DNA of 64,000 bases from contig NJPS01000046.1 of assembly GCA_002946415.1 (NCBI GenBank), positions 2,046,001 through 2,110,000 of the forward strand, given 5' to 3'. This DNA is from Rutstroemia sp. NJR-2017a BVV2. Taxonomy: Eukaryota > Ascomycota > Leotiomycetes > Helotiales > Rutstroemiaceae. How positions within the stretch are numbered: position 1 is the stretch's first letter; each line of letters starts with the position of its first letter. Positions 13,491 through 25,014 of this stretch are shown here, piece by piece. Under the pieces are notes generated by a model. It had not been told where the DNA came from. It did not search any database and was given only the letters and a program-made list of their open reading frames with translations. The translations under genes and the position numbers were made by a program.

Positions 13491-13538
13491 AGGGGAGAAG
13501 GGGAGAAGGGGAGAGGGGAGAGGGGAGAAGGGAGAGGA
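13491..13538 (+). repeat. 48-base polypurine tract (GGGGAGAA-type)
   Basis: An uninterrupted A/G run with several GGGGAGAA/GGGGAG units lies downstream of the DUF1765 stop. Such tracts can form triplex DNA; no function is shown here. Confidence 0.85.
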
Positions 13539-13632
13539 TCTTTCGTATAAGAGAGAAGAAAATATTCAAAAACTTTAGGACTTGTGTAACTTCTTATCAT
13601 ATTCATTATATCGTATTGCGTTCTTTTGTATA

Positions 13633-13670
13633 GGGAATAGGGATGGGATAGGGTGGGATGGGAGTTGGGG
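13633..13670 (+). other. potential G-quadruplex motif
   Basis: Seven runs of three or more G occur in 38 bases with loops of 1-4 bases, on the sense strand about 315 nt after the DUF1765 stop. This exceeds the usual rule of four G3 runs with loops of 1-7 bases. Further G4 runs follow to about 13730. Confidence 0.7.
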
Positions 13671-13961
13671 ATTTTTGCGGTTGGGGATCGGGAGTTAGGA
13701 ATTTGGGGATTGGGGAGGGGAGTTGAGGATTGTAAGGTTATTTCTTTTTTATTGGGTAGAGTAGGAGATAGTATATATAATATACTGTTTACTATACCTT
13801 TTTCTCCTAGTTATTTGCTTGAGTTTCGGTTCTTGTAAAGTTGTATAGCTAAGTACTCTCCGAAGTAGTAGATCTTGGGATTCGCAGTTTTGGAGTCTAG
13901 CTGCTAAGCTGTAATAAAACGCCTACTCTTAAAGAGATTGAGTTGATATTACTATCACTAT

Positions 13962-15161
13962 TCAATATAACTGTATTCTATCTCCATCCATCCTCTTCCC
14001 TCCCATCATACCACTTTCTCGCTTTCCTGCTTTCTCTCCTCCACTATCTCCTTTTTCCATACCATCACTCTCCCCCCCACCCTCCTCATCAATCTTCCTC
14101 CCCCTATCCTCCCCCCTCCTCCTTTCCCTCTCCACTCCCGCCGCTATCTCCTCATATACCCTCGGCTGTTTCCCCTGCAAATGCAGTTTTCTTCTCCTGT
14201 GTCTGATGCCTTGCTTCCACGATAGCAGATTTGCTGCTTCTTGCCTATTCGCAACCCCCTGAACTTGATTTATGCTCGCGTCTCCATGCGATGTACCAGC
14301 GCCGCACGAAGAACTGCTCATGTGCGCGCCCCCAGCAGGGCGTCCGACGAGTCTGATGCGGGAGTGGCGGTAGGGTGGTTTTATGAGCTTGGGGTTGGGG
14401 TTGAGGCGGGGTTGGGGTTTTGGCGGTTGGGATTTGATTAGGTTGATGGATCTGAGGTTGGCGTTTGGGGGAGGGGGTGGGGAGGAGTGGTGAGGGGGGG
14501 AGGTGGGCGGTTTGATGAGGGGGTTTGGTTTGGGTTGCGGAAGGGGGTTGGTTCCGGGTTTTGGATTTAGGTTTGGAGGTTGATTCGACGCGGGCGATAT
14601 ATTGACTGTTTTGTATTTGGTTTTTCCGTTTGAGTTCTGATTTTTCATACCGGTGAGTGGATCGTGATTAGGCGATGGAGTTATGCTACGCCTGTTGAGT
14701 TTGCGGCGTCGAGGTAGCCCATGGGAAGGGTAGTGGTTAGATAGATATTCGTGCGGCACATTTTTGGGGATATCGTCCACATCCGCTTCAAAATCACCAG
14801 ATTTGGAAGATGAGCTGAAAATCGAGACGGTGCCAGAGTCATCGCTGCTGGTAACGGTGGTGGTGTTCGTGTTTGTGGATATATGTGCCTTTGCATGTAG
14901 TGAGGTGCAAATGCTGCGGACGGCAATAGGATCGGAACTGCAGAGGGAGAGCTTGATGGCTATATTTGAGGCTGGGAAGAGGTAGTGTGCGCAGAAGGAT
15001 GTGGTGGAAAGGAGAGAGGAGAGACATTCGAGCACGGAGTTGGAGGGCGGTGTTTCTGGGGGTTGGTAGATGAGTGGAGATGCTAGGCATAGGTTGAGGA
15101 GGGTGAGGAGGTAGAGGGATAGGATATGGATGTCAAATGGAAGATTCATGATGGGTGACAT
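13962..15161 (-). CDS. hypothetical proline-rich secreted protein
   Basis: A single open frame of 399 aa starts at an ATG (second in-frame ATG four codons later). Residues 10-28 form a hydrophobic signal-peptide-like core (HILSLYLLTLLNLCLASPL). A Cys-containing segment follows (residues 40-90: LECLSS, SFCAHYL, LSLCSSD, RSICTS). Then come Ser/Asp/Thr-rich sequence, a long Pro/Asn/Lys-rich middle (KPNPLIKPPTSPP and similar) and a charged Arg/Glu/Gly-rich C-terminus. I do not recognise a family. The N-terminal half looks like a genuine secreted protein. The low-complexity second half could be partly intronic or out of frame, since it coincides with C-rich then G-rich DNA. Moderate confidence in a gene, low in its 3' extent. 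Confidence 0.5.
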   Translation of the reverse strand: MSPIMNLPFDIHILSLYLLTLLNLCLASPLIYQPPETPPSNSVLECLSSLLSTTSFCAHYLFPASNIAIKLSLCSSDPIAVRSICTSLHAKAHISTNTNTTTVTSSDDSGTVSIFSSSSKSGDFEADVDDIPKNVPHEYLSNHYPSHGLPRRRKLNRRSITPSPNHDPLTGMKNQNSNGKTKYKTVNISPASNQPPNLNPKPGTNPLPQPKPNPLIKPPTSPPHHSSPPPPPNANLRSINLIKSQPPKPQPRLNPNPKLIKPPYRHSRIRLVGRPAGGAHMSSSSCGAGTSHGDASINQVQGVANRQEAANLLSWKQGIRHRRRKLHLQGKQPRVYEEIAAGVERERRRGEDRGRKIDEEGGGESDGMEKGDSGGEKAGKRESGMMGGKRMDGDRIQLY

Positions 15162-15924
15162 TCATAAGTCGGAGGGTGGGCTGATGGTGATGCGAAGGCA
15201 TGTTGGTATAAGGGATCTCTAGATGTTCCGGCATGCCAGGCATCCGAATCTGGTGGCTTGGAGATTTGAAGATCGGAATGTTGATGTTGTGGATTTGGTT
15301 AGTGAATTGTTGGCTGATGATAACATTTGATTCATCCGAGGTCATGCGCAGCGCATCCCTTGCAGGCCATCAAATAGCAGTTTTGACATTCATAAGAGCT
15401 TCCCTGTCCATGTGACATCGTTGGCGTGTACTGGCTGTATGCAGTACGAGCTGAGAGTGGGTGAGAGAAGTATATCTTCATATAAGCGCAGCATCAGATT
15501 ATGATGCCTTCATACATGTGGTCGTGTTGCGGTTGTATACGCATAGTAGTGTTCTAGAACTGGAACGCTTGCAATGCTTTACGTCGGCTCGCCTCGCATG
15601 GCTCTCAAATGCGGGCACGTAAATGACGCGCAACCTCGTGACCTCACCAACTTTTAGATGACGCTAAGATAGGTACAGTGACATCGAATTTCTCCTGGTA
15701 AAAGTCCAGCCTTAACCTCTATGTTTATTGGTGAATTGCATCTCAAGCTATGAACTCAACAGAAACCTCCATCGAAACGCATTACGAAATCAATTTGTAT
15801 AAATCGCCTCTGACCGTCTTCTGCAACTACCATTCGCGAAACGCGTTCAGGGTTAAGAGGACTATTCTCGACCTCTACCCATCCATTTACTAAACCCGTC
15901 AAACGATCTTCAATTCCTCTTCCT
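15162..15924. other. divergent intergenic region
   Basis: A 763-bp gap lies between the proline-rich protein (leftward) and the cyclin (rightward), so it probably carries both promoters. No further gene is seen. Confidence 0.5.
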
Positions 15925-17711
15925 ATGACAGCCGTAGGACCATACCCCATCAACGAATTCGAATTCTCAGATGATCATTCACTACATACTCGATCTCGGC
16001 CTACATCGTCTTGCGCATCCTCTATAGCTGGAAAGTACGTACCACCTGCGGTCCCATCGCCTCCGCGATCTTCGAATCAATACTTCCCTCCTGAACCACC
16101 TCTGCCACGAAAAGATCATTCTCTGATATTAGACATGTCGGACAACGACTTCAATCAATGGATCTTTACCGATGCGGAAATCGACAGCTCACCTTCGATT
16201 CTGGACGGTCTATCGCCGGCAGAAGAACGATACCGCAGAACGAGAGGTGTTGCTTTCATCAGCGCAGTCTGCAATCTTCTACAAATTCCCCAGGTCACCT
16301 TAAGCGCTGCAAGCCTTCTGTTCCACCGCTTCTTCATGCGCAAGAGTATGATTCAAGAGAAAGGTGGAATACATCACTATGTACGTCCTCCCTCCCCGTG
16401 TCTTAATTCTTGATCTGTCGCCGTTCACCTGCATGTTACACCCTGCTCTTACAATCTAGTCGGTTCAAAATTACCTTCTTCAAAGAAGTGTCAAACATTT
16501 CCACTCTTTGTTTTTTCTAACCTTTTTCGTTTGCACTGGTGTTTTAGGATGCAGCTGGGAATCGCAAACCAAAGTTACATGAGCTAATACCATGCCATCA
16601 GAATGTTGCCGCAACGGCACTTTTCATTGCCATGAAAAGTGAAGAGACCATACGTCACACAAAACCTTTCATCTTCGCCTGTGTCAAGGTCGCGCAAAAG
16701 AACCCACGTCTGGAAGTAGATACCACCTCAAAGGAATATTGGCGATGGCGCGATAGCATTCTCATGTACGAGGAAGTGATGTTGGAGTTGTTGACCTTCG
16801 ATCTGTCGACAAAATCACCGCTGATCTATCTCAATAACTTCTTGGAGGAAATTCGAGTTGCCAGTATCAACCCCGCGCTATGGAAGGAGCTTCGAAATTA
16901 TGCATGGGCGTTCATTTGCGACAGTAACCATTCGGTCCTAGGACTTATGGTCAGCCCGAGAACCATCGCGCTTACTGCGCTCCTTTTTGCTGCAACTGCT
17001 AGGAAAGTCGAAATACCTCAAATAAATGGGAAGGACTGGTGGGAGCATTTGGGTGGCAAGGAAGATCAAATTGTGAAGGCTGGGGTATTCATGCACGCAT
17101 TCCTATCGGATAGCCCATTTCAAGGATCCGAATCGAGCCCTCCGGCAAGCATGGCAACGAAATATCTTCATCGATCAAGTGGGAAAGATGAAAAGAACGG
17201 AATGGATTCGACTGACAGTCAGATGGAAGATGTGCAAGCTACACAAAACGGCAATGGTCATGTTCAGGCAAATGTTACCAATGGCACGGAGAACACTTCA
17301 CAACAAACTTCAGAGTCTCAGACGCACACCAAGGAGGAGTCTGATGCATCGGCAGAGAAACTTGATTCTATTCAAACTTCTCATACTGTTTCAGGAACGG
17401 ACGATACAGCTCTGAAGGCGGCTGCGAACAGTCTCTCAACTCACGTACGAAACGGGCCAGAAGAGGAAGCAAATGGAACCTCCGAAACTACACCCGCTGA
17501 CGTCAAGCTCAGCCCGAAGCGCAAGGCAGAGGAAGAAATAAAAGCAGAAGAACTGGAAGCGAAAAAACCCAAATTAGACGAAAGCCAAAGCCAAAATACA
17601 ATACAAAATGACGAAGAGAAGCCGAAACAAGAAGCCGAAGCTGCATCGGCTCCACCTGAAATCGAGGCAGGAACAGGGGAGGAAGGTGGGGTCATCGAGG
17701 TGGAGCAATAA
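15925..17711 (+). CDS. transcriptional cyclin (Pch1 / cyclin K-T type, CDK9 partner)
   Basis: Two exons, 15925-16380 and 16548-17711, are split by a 167-nt phase-0 intron (GTACGT..TTTTAG) and give 539 aa. A disordered N-terminus (about 75 aa) is followed by the cyclin fold: WIFTDAEIDSSPSILDGLSPAEERYRR, then FISAVCNLLQIPQVTLSAA and LFHRFF, and across the intron NVAATALFIAMKSEE. This is the pattern of cyclins K and T and fission-yeast Pch1, which activate CDK9-type kinases that phosphorylate the RNA polymerase II tail and Spt5 in the nucleus. A second cyclin repeat spans about residues 230-340. The Ser/Glu/Lys-rich tail contains a KRKAEEE..KKPK nuclear-localisation-like stretch. Ctk2-type or cyclin L identity is less likely given the WIFTD..SPS block. 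Confidence 0.88.
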
Positions 17712-18996
17712 ACGTCTTTTTTTCATAACTTACATATCATATCCTCAAAAACCGCGGCATGATTCACAGCGATGGCGTTCTTGGAGTTTTGGGTTCGTTT
17801 ACGGCTTTGCTTGCCCCTTTTTGTGTATTATTGAGCTCATGGATCGGAGTTTATAAATGATTAATTGACTGATCGATCCGCGAATATATCATATGGGAGG
17901 GATAGAAGATGGGGGAGGAGGATGGGATGGGATGTTGTGTGGTAGGGTATGGTATGTTAAGGAAGGCGTTCGTTTGGATTTTCAGAAAACCTTATTGAAA
18001 ACCCGGTGGTTCTGTAACATTATTTGATTTGCGGTATAGCGGTATCAGAAAGAGGGGGTCGGGGGAGAGCAGCTTTTGGTGTAAGATTGGAGAGGAGATG
18101 AATATTGAAGCACTATCATGGTGATGGTGCAGAAAGGGAAGGGAAGATTTGGAGGTATAAGGGGTGGAGGAATAGGAAGCAAACATTGGGTTTGCGGGAT
18201 GGCTTTGCTCCCTGGATGGATGATGGATGGATGGATATGAACACATACACATACTGAGTTGATCAAAACAAAGGACATTCACCTAAAGAGATACATTCTC
18301 AAAGTCAGAGCTGCAAAACAGCTTATATGTTTGATTTATCCTTGCTTGCTCATTTCTAATGCACAGCTCTGGTATTTCATGATAAACGATCACTGTTTTC
18401 TATTGCACCCACAGATCACATGCATTTATATGTGTCCGTCTGCACGTATGTAACTAATCCCCTATACCACTTCTCTAAACGAACTAATTGATTCAACTAA
18501 TTCTACTGCCTGACTAACTTGTTCCGCCCAACTACCCAATTAAATTAAAAGACAAATAGTATTCGTTTCCCTCCTTGTATATCCACTCTCATGTCTGCCT
18601 TGTTATATTCTTCAATTTTTCTCCTTCGCTGTGCTGGGCTGTACCTCTATCTATCGATTGATCTGCTGCTCCGTGCTGGTCTTGCGTGTAGTCTGCCGTG
18701 TATTCTGTTGTACAGGCACGCGTGAGTAGCGCTGCTGGTGTGTACAGGAAAAAGGGGGGAGAATGGAATGGGAAAGTCGGTGATAGAATGATCTACCTTC
18801 TGCGAAGATGGATAGTGGAATATTAGTGATTACGCCGGTTTCCAACACTCCGGGAAGGGCATTCGTGATGTGCTGCGGAACGAAACGAGAAAGACGGGTT
18901 GGCGTGTCGCTGGTAGAAGTGATTGAGGAGAGAAGGGGATAGGATGGTGAAGCTGTGTCGCGTTAGTACGATTCCAAGCTTAACCAGAAACCTCCC
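17712..18996. other. intergenic, no gene recognised
   Basis: It begins with the cyclin 3' flank. Frames of 60-96 codons at 17992-18282 (minus) and 18259-18453 (plus) have no recognisable domain. Short ATGG/GGAT repeats occur near 18215-18235. Confidence 0.45.
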
Positions 18997-19985
18997 TCAC
19001 CTATGCATCCATCCTACCCCCCCATCACAACTCTCCCAAAACACCAACCCTCCAACTAGCTCCTCCACCCCTCCGATCTCTGCTCTTATCTCCTCTAACA
19101 CCCTACCCACTTCCTCAACCGCCTTTTTAATCCGCTTTCGCGCTTCCTGTAGTACTACATCCGGGTCTCCCTCTCTAAGGTTTTTCTTCGCTTTAGTTTC
19201 TCTCTCCCTACTATTAAGAGCACTCATCTCCTCCCTCACAATCCCTAGCACACCTGCCCAGTTGACTTCTTGGATTGGTGAGTGGATCTGTTGTCTAAAT
19301 CCCGATATCTTATCCCCATTCTCCTCCCCTTCCTTTTCCTCCATACGCTCCTGATCCTCTACGCCTCTCTCCCCCCTCGCCCCAACCCACTTCCCCCCCG
19401 CTCCCTTCTCCTCCTCCTCCCCATCCTCCTTCTTACCCTCTCCCTCCCCCCAACCCACTCCTCCACAAGACCCCACAACCTCCCCATAACATCATACCCT
19501 AAATCCGCCATTATCTCCTAATGCAGCGCCAAACGCGTGCTGATAGCATGTTTAAGCGTTAGGAGTTCTGCTGCTGTTTTGCATGTCTTTCCCTTTGATT
19601 CAGGTATCTTCATTTGGTTATTCGTTTCCTTGACGGCCGAAATCTCCCCAGTAGATGAAGCGAAGGAAGAAGAAGCATACCCAAATGCTCTTCCTTCGCC
19701 CACAGCAAATCCAAACCCACCATCCAACCCATAACGGAATTCAACATACATAATAAAACACACCCACGAAAGCAAAAGAAACAGTAAAATCGAAAAAAAA
19801 AAAAAAACCACAAGTCTGAATCCTCTCCCTCCCCATCTCACTGTCCCCAACCCAGAACCAGAACCCCCCTCCCCATCACCCCCCTTCTTCACAACCATAT
19901 CAATACTAGATCCATCACCCAACCGCTCCGTAATACAAGCATCCATATCATCGATATCAAAAAGTTCAATTTCACCTGGGAGCAC
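18997..19985 (-). CDS. doubtful locus: possible single-pass membrane protein
   Basis: Two minus-strand frames may belong to one gene. The upstream frame (stop at 19518) has an acidic stretch (ELFDIDDMDACITERL), a strongly hydrophobic membrane segment (about 19730-19815; FFFFSILLFLLLSWVCFIMY) and a short soluble tail. It stays open as far back as about 20250 through a Ser/Asn-rich, VKLQP-repeat stretch without an ATG. The downstream frame (19476-18997) is Glu/Lys-rich and helical (residues such as EARKRIKKAVEEVGRVLEEI). A TAG at about 19518 separates them, and I could not find a convincing intron to remove it. No family is recognised. It could be a real gene with unresolved introns, a decayed gene, or chance open frames in skewed DNA. 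Confidence 0.28.
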
Positions 19986-20016
19986 AATAGTAGGTCTACT
20001 ACGTATAGGCTTTGGT

Positions 20017-20240
20017 TGGAGTTTGACTGGCTGGAGTTTGACTGGCTGGAGTTTGACAGGCTTTGGTGGGGAGGTTAAGGAGTTGGAGTTTGAGGATTTG
20101 GAGTTGGAGTTTAAGTTTGAGGGGTTGCAGTTTGAGGAGTTGGACTTGGAGTTGGAGTTTAGCAGGTTGAAGTTGGAGTTGGACTGGCTTTGGTGTGAGT
20201 TCAGCTGGCCGGAGTTTGACTGGCTGGAGTTGGGGCGAGA
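20017..20240 (+). repeat. 15-bp tandem repeat TGGAGTTTGACTGGC and degenerate derivatives
   Basis: Three near-perfect 15-mers (20017-20061; the last has one change) are followed by about 180 bp of diverged GGAGTT(T) units. On the minus strand the perfect copies read as VKLQP repeats in frame with the doubtful membrane protein, and the diverged part reads as Ser/Asn repeats. Confidence 0.8.
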
Positions 20241-20662
20241 AGTTTGCAGCTATTGTAGATGTACAGAACTGGGAGGATCGGATCGAAGCACGGGTTGAAT
20301 TTGCTGGTTGCCGATGCTGGGCGAGCGAAGATGAGGGGAAGTGAGGTCGAAGCAGAAAAGTTGAAACTGGATTTAGGTAAGTGAAGGTAGAATAGAGTTT
20401 GTAAAAGAAGATGAAAATGGCGAAGTATTATGAGTGAATAAGTCCCATAGAGTTTGAAAGTGAAGCTCAAAGTATGTATTCACAACTTTCGCACGTGAAC
20501 AGATCAACTCATTCAGTCTGCTGTAGAAAGAAACATTATTATTACATCTACATAACATACACATGGAAACCTATTCCAAGATCTTAGCACTTCCATGTTA
20601 CAGATATCCCACACTCCCAACTCCAGCAACCAGGGTATCAAAAAAACCAACCAACCAGAAAA
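20241..20662. other. intergenic, no gene recognised
   Basis: It lies between the repeat block and the stop of the second F-box gene. It could include the leader of the doubtful minus-strand locus: the open frames here carry no ATG. Confidence 0.4.
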
Positions 20663-23150
20663 TCAAAAGAAAGTATCCAATTTCACCTCCCTCCACCTCT
20701 GCCTCTCCGTATGCCACCACCTATCTTTCCCCTTCGACGCCTTCCCCAATCTCGTATCCAGATCGCTATTCCAACTTCCCGTACATCCATCCCGCAAGTT
20801 CTTCTCATCGCCGCTCTCCAAAAGCGATTCGATACCGAGGATCGACTCATCGCTACCATCTAAATCCGGCTTCAGATTATACACGACTTTACTTTCCACC
20901 TTCCCAATGAACGTCCCCACTTTAAACCTCTGGACACATTCTCCTTCGTCGTGATCCCAGATGAGAATATCAAACTGAGCTTTCGTGCCGTTCTCGATGC
21001 GAAGTTGTGCCAACTGTCGCGCAGCAGCTAGACTCATCATTTCATGTTTTCCTCTTTCCATCAAGATATCGTAAGGTAAAGATGAAGAGGACGCATTGGG
21101 AACCTTCATCAGGCTATCACGATTGCTTTGACGGGAAAACATCGATCGAGTGGGAGAAGGTAAAGTGGGCATAGTCGATGCTCGGTTTGGACCAGCGAGG
21201 CCCATCTGTCGGTATTTATCCCCAGGTAATTCGATCCGTGCTTTAGGCTTGCAGAGCTTTTGGATCGAGCCATTGAAATCAGTTGGTGCACGGATAGAGC
21301 GCAGAGAAGGGAAGCCGGAGAAAGCAATCGATTTGACGAGGATATCTGAGGCTTTGTCGTCATCTGGATTCGTAATCTCCCAATGAAGCTTCTCCAGTGT
21401 GCTTGATGCAAGATAAGGATGTAAGAATATTTCACCTCGGTTCTCGAGTAGGAGAGAAGGGCCTTGGGATATGGTGAATGATTTTAGATTTTTTAGACGG
21501 GAAAATAGGCGAGCAAGAACGGACAGTGATCGAAGCGGTAATGATATAAGCGACATTGAGACCAACGTGGAAGAGTTGGGTAATGCGGCATAACTAGATA
21601 AACCATCGGATGTTATGCCTGGAAGAGAATCAAGCCGAAGCTTCCTGAGCGGAGGTAAAGAGACTAAATTGTCGTCATTGAAAGATGTAGCCGGAAAACA
21701 TGATATATATAGATCCTGAAGTGATGGGAGTTTTCGAATTATTTTTGTAAAGAGGCTCGAGTCAATCATTCCACCTGGGTTGCAATGAAGAGCCAACGTC
21801 TGTAATTGAGGCCAGTTCGAGTGTAGATCGAGGAAAGTGGTGTATTGTTCGGGATGTAGAGGGCCAGGCACAAAAACAGAGGTATCAGATTCCTCCGTGA
21901 CACTATAACGCTGTTTGCGTTGAAATGGACTAGGCTCGATAAACCAGACGTTCTCAACAAGTTTCCGCCGTGTCGTCAGGGCATGAAAATAATGATTGAA
22001 TTCGTGGTCATATGGTTGGTAAAATCCAGGAAAACGCTCCAAATTGGGGCATGCCATTAATATCGAAGCCACCAGGTCCAGATATTCCTCCTGCTCCTGC
22101 TTCGTCTTGGCTGCTTCCGGTATCGATGGTATTTTCAAGACTTTGACATATTTCGCAAGGTCCGGTCGACTTCGAAGAGTCCTCCTAAGCAGTCTGAGTC
22201 TCGTTCCATATTTTGTCTTGAACTTTTTCTTGGTGTGGTTGATAGAATCGCTTCCAACCAGCTGAATATCCTCATATAACACGACTTGTACGGCATTCCA
22301 CCATTTCCTGCTGCTCAATCCAAGGTTATGCAAATCTCTCATGCAGCAAGTTGCACAACTCAAACTGCCATCATGCACATGTAATTTCCTAAGTTCTCGC
22401 AGAATCACCAACAGTACTTCCTGAGGAAGTTTCTGAAAACCATCACCCCAATATTCATGGGGCACAAAATTCGTCCAAGTTTTCGGTTCTTGTCGTAATC
22501 GTTGCGGGGCCAGTAGGGTCGTTGGCACAGGTGGTCTGCCCTCTTTCTCCAGTTCATATCGATTAAATATGGGCACAACGGGGTCCGTGTAAGATCGTTT
22601 GCTCGCCCAACCACTTGCACCATGAATTGATTTTCTTCCCTCTGAGCGACTTGATCCACCCTGTGCCCAGGAAGATATATCATTAACTAAGCTCGAAACA
22701 TCATCGACCGAAGCAGTGGTGCTCAGAGGACTTCGAGATCGGGATTCATAGGCTGACGCGCTCCCAGACGAGGCCGGACGTGCAGTTCGTCGCGGGGATT
22801 GCATTTCCCATGTAACTCCTTCCCAGATTATAAGATCGTGATGAGGACGCCTGAATGGTGTAAATGCAGGATATGATAGCGAGGATGTATGGTTGGTGTG
22901 AGCTTGTGCAGCTTGGATGAATTGGCTTCTAAAACTTTGCTCGCTGTATCGTCGTGACCTTCTCAACTCTTGTCGATCCTGTCGAATTTTAGAGGTAGCG
23001 AGTTTGTAGGATTCCTGCTCCTTCTCCCAATAAAAGTGCGACGAGGTGGATTTCGAATACGTGGGGAATGCGGTAGAGGCAGAGGTAGAGGCGGAGGTGG
23101 AGGAGGAGGAGGAGGAGGAGGAAGAAGAGAATGAAGGGAAAGTTGAGATT
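20663..23150 (-). CDS. F-box / leucine-rich protein (first exon unresolved)
   Basis: The frame runs from a candidate splice acceptor (TCTCCTTTAG, G at 23151) to TGA at 20663, about 830 aa. The earliest in-frame ATG is at 22804, but the 115 codons upstream look coding (WEKEQESYKLATSKIRQ, RRSRRYSEQSFRSQF). The true start therefore probably lies in a small upstream exon I could not place. Features in order: Ser-rich N-terminus; at about 22430 an F-box (FQKLPQEVLLVILRELRKL) with a Cys-rich insert (CATCCMRDL) and LSSRKWWNAV; leucine-rich segments (LQDLYISCFP, LRKLRLDSLPGIT, LKSFTIS); and a conserved C-terminus (WDHDEGECVQRFKVGTFIG). It is probably the substrate-binding subunit of an SCF ubiquitin ligase. 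The substrate is unknown. Confidence 0.82.
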
Positions 23151-25014
23151 CTAAAGGAGAGGAGTACATTGCGTCAGCCTGAACCAATCTCTATCTTAAT
23201 AAATGAAGAAGAGCGAAGAAAGCGAGGCCATATCCCAGCTCTTTTCCGTTTTGGTATTCCCTCCACGGGTCTACTCCATACAAAGTACTGATCGCGCGCC
23301 TAGGATGGATAGAGCGCAGAAGTAAGATTAGGGTGGAGCAGAGAGACATGGGAGCTTATCTCCGGCAGCGGCCGAAGCGTGAGGAAGGGTTCAATCTCCT
23401 CCAAGTTGCTCCAACCTATGCTCCTTCCGCCGGAAACACTGCTATTTTAAGGAACGGTACGAAGTACTACGAAGTACATGTGGAGCTTCATGCAGTTCCC
23501 ATTGTTTTTGATAGTGCCGGGCGCGAAGTCTTGAGGTAGCAAAACGTAGCAAAACGTAGAAATCCAACCGTACAAAGTGCTCCAGTCGAGCGAGTGTCTC
23601 TCTCTGCAACAAGCAAAGTCGCATCAGAACCAAAGGAAGGAGAATGGCACATACTTGGTTTCCCTGGCGCTGATTCTAGGAGGCGGTGGTGGTGCAATGG
23701 GTTCGTTACTGTGGTTCGCGTTCATGCATGGAAGGTTATCGATTGAAGAACGCAAACGTCGCTGCATGGCTGGGGTTCGTGTGCTGGTGTCTCAACCACA
23801 AACAAAGAGCACAAGTAAGGGGACCATATATTGGCCTGCTCTGCTCGCACGACCAGTTGTTGAAATTAGTCGAAACCTGGGGATAGCATCGTACCCCATA
23901 TTTGCATTGTGGAATTATCCCATATATATGTTCTTTTCATAACTACTCAGCTTCTTATCCAGCAAGGCAAAGCGTCTCGTAGCCCAAAGTCTCCCATCAG
24001 CCACATCATTCACCCCTCTGAAGTAAATGCTAAGCAGGATGCAAAGGCGTCCGCGTGGTTGACTCTCTCGCCTCATTCAGCATGAAGCTGGATCCGCCTG
24101 AAATGCGATCTGTGTCTCATGATTCGAAGGATTTCGGACGTGGGAAGCATCTCCTTAATCATTGGAGAAGCAGATTTACCCGTAGCCACCAACCCACCAA
24201 CCCACCACCACCATATTAGCTTTCATATCCTCACAGCACGGCTTCCAGAATACCACCACCTCAGACGACCGAATCATCTCAAACAATCAAGATACCTCGG
24301 ATACTTTTGGGGGCTGTACTTCAAAGTACATTACTCGGGCCGGAAGATATTGCGCCAATCATAAAACCGGCACAGACGGGCGAAGGTACAGGCACCCGGC
24401 ACAAATGCGTTGCCAGGGGCGGGCTGTGATCTGGTTTTATGAAGATCTGCGCCCCGTGCGAAAGTCCATACGACGTATGTTTGTTTTCCCCAACTACGCT
24501 CCATCTCTACTTCATTTATGCATTTTCGTTTTTCAGGCTTCTTACGAAAGAGGCTCAATCCGCCAGCGCATCATACAATAGAATAAGTCTTGCAAAGTCC
24601 AAGGCAACAATGGCTTATGCTTTGTTTCTCAGCTCAATTCCAGAACGCCATCAGCCGCCAAACCGCCCCAAGGATCAATGTGCTGTATCACGTGCTGGGG
24701 GTCGGAGCAGTTGCCATGTGTCTTTACCATTGTCCTATGTTTCTTTATGAGTGGCTTTCATGCGAACGGTGATTAAGTACCACTTGGAACCCTCGGGGTT
24801 TTCATGATTTGCGCCATGAGGTTATATCAGCCTACCAAATAGTAGAGAATCACAAGGAATACTATATCAGGATTCAAGATTCTAGCTTGTACGAACATCA
24901 CGCCGGGCTCTTCGGCTGAACGAATACAATACCAGTCCAGGTAGTTCATCACTTTGTTCTATCCCATCTATACAGTTTCCTCCCAGAAGAAGAGTTTCTC
25001 TCTTTCCACATGCT
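23151..25014. other. intergenic, no gene recognised
   Basis: This 1.9-kb stretch is upstream of the F-box gene (minus) and downstream of the membrane protein (minus). It may include the missing first exon of the F-box gene (a possible short intron GTTCAG..TTTAG lies just upstream of 23150). Other frames of 60-120 codons have no family signature. Confidence 0.45.

Larger units (their letters stand above)
13320..13961. other. 3' flank of DUF1765 gene, purine- and G-rich
   Basis: No gene is seen. The plus strand is strongly purine-biased, with a 48-base purine tract and a G-run cluster listed separately. It lies between convergent genes (DUF1765 rightward, proline-rich protein leftward) and probably contains both 3' untranslated regions. 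Confidence 0.55.
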
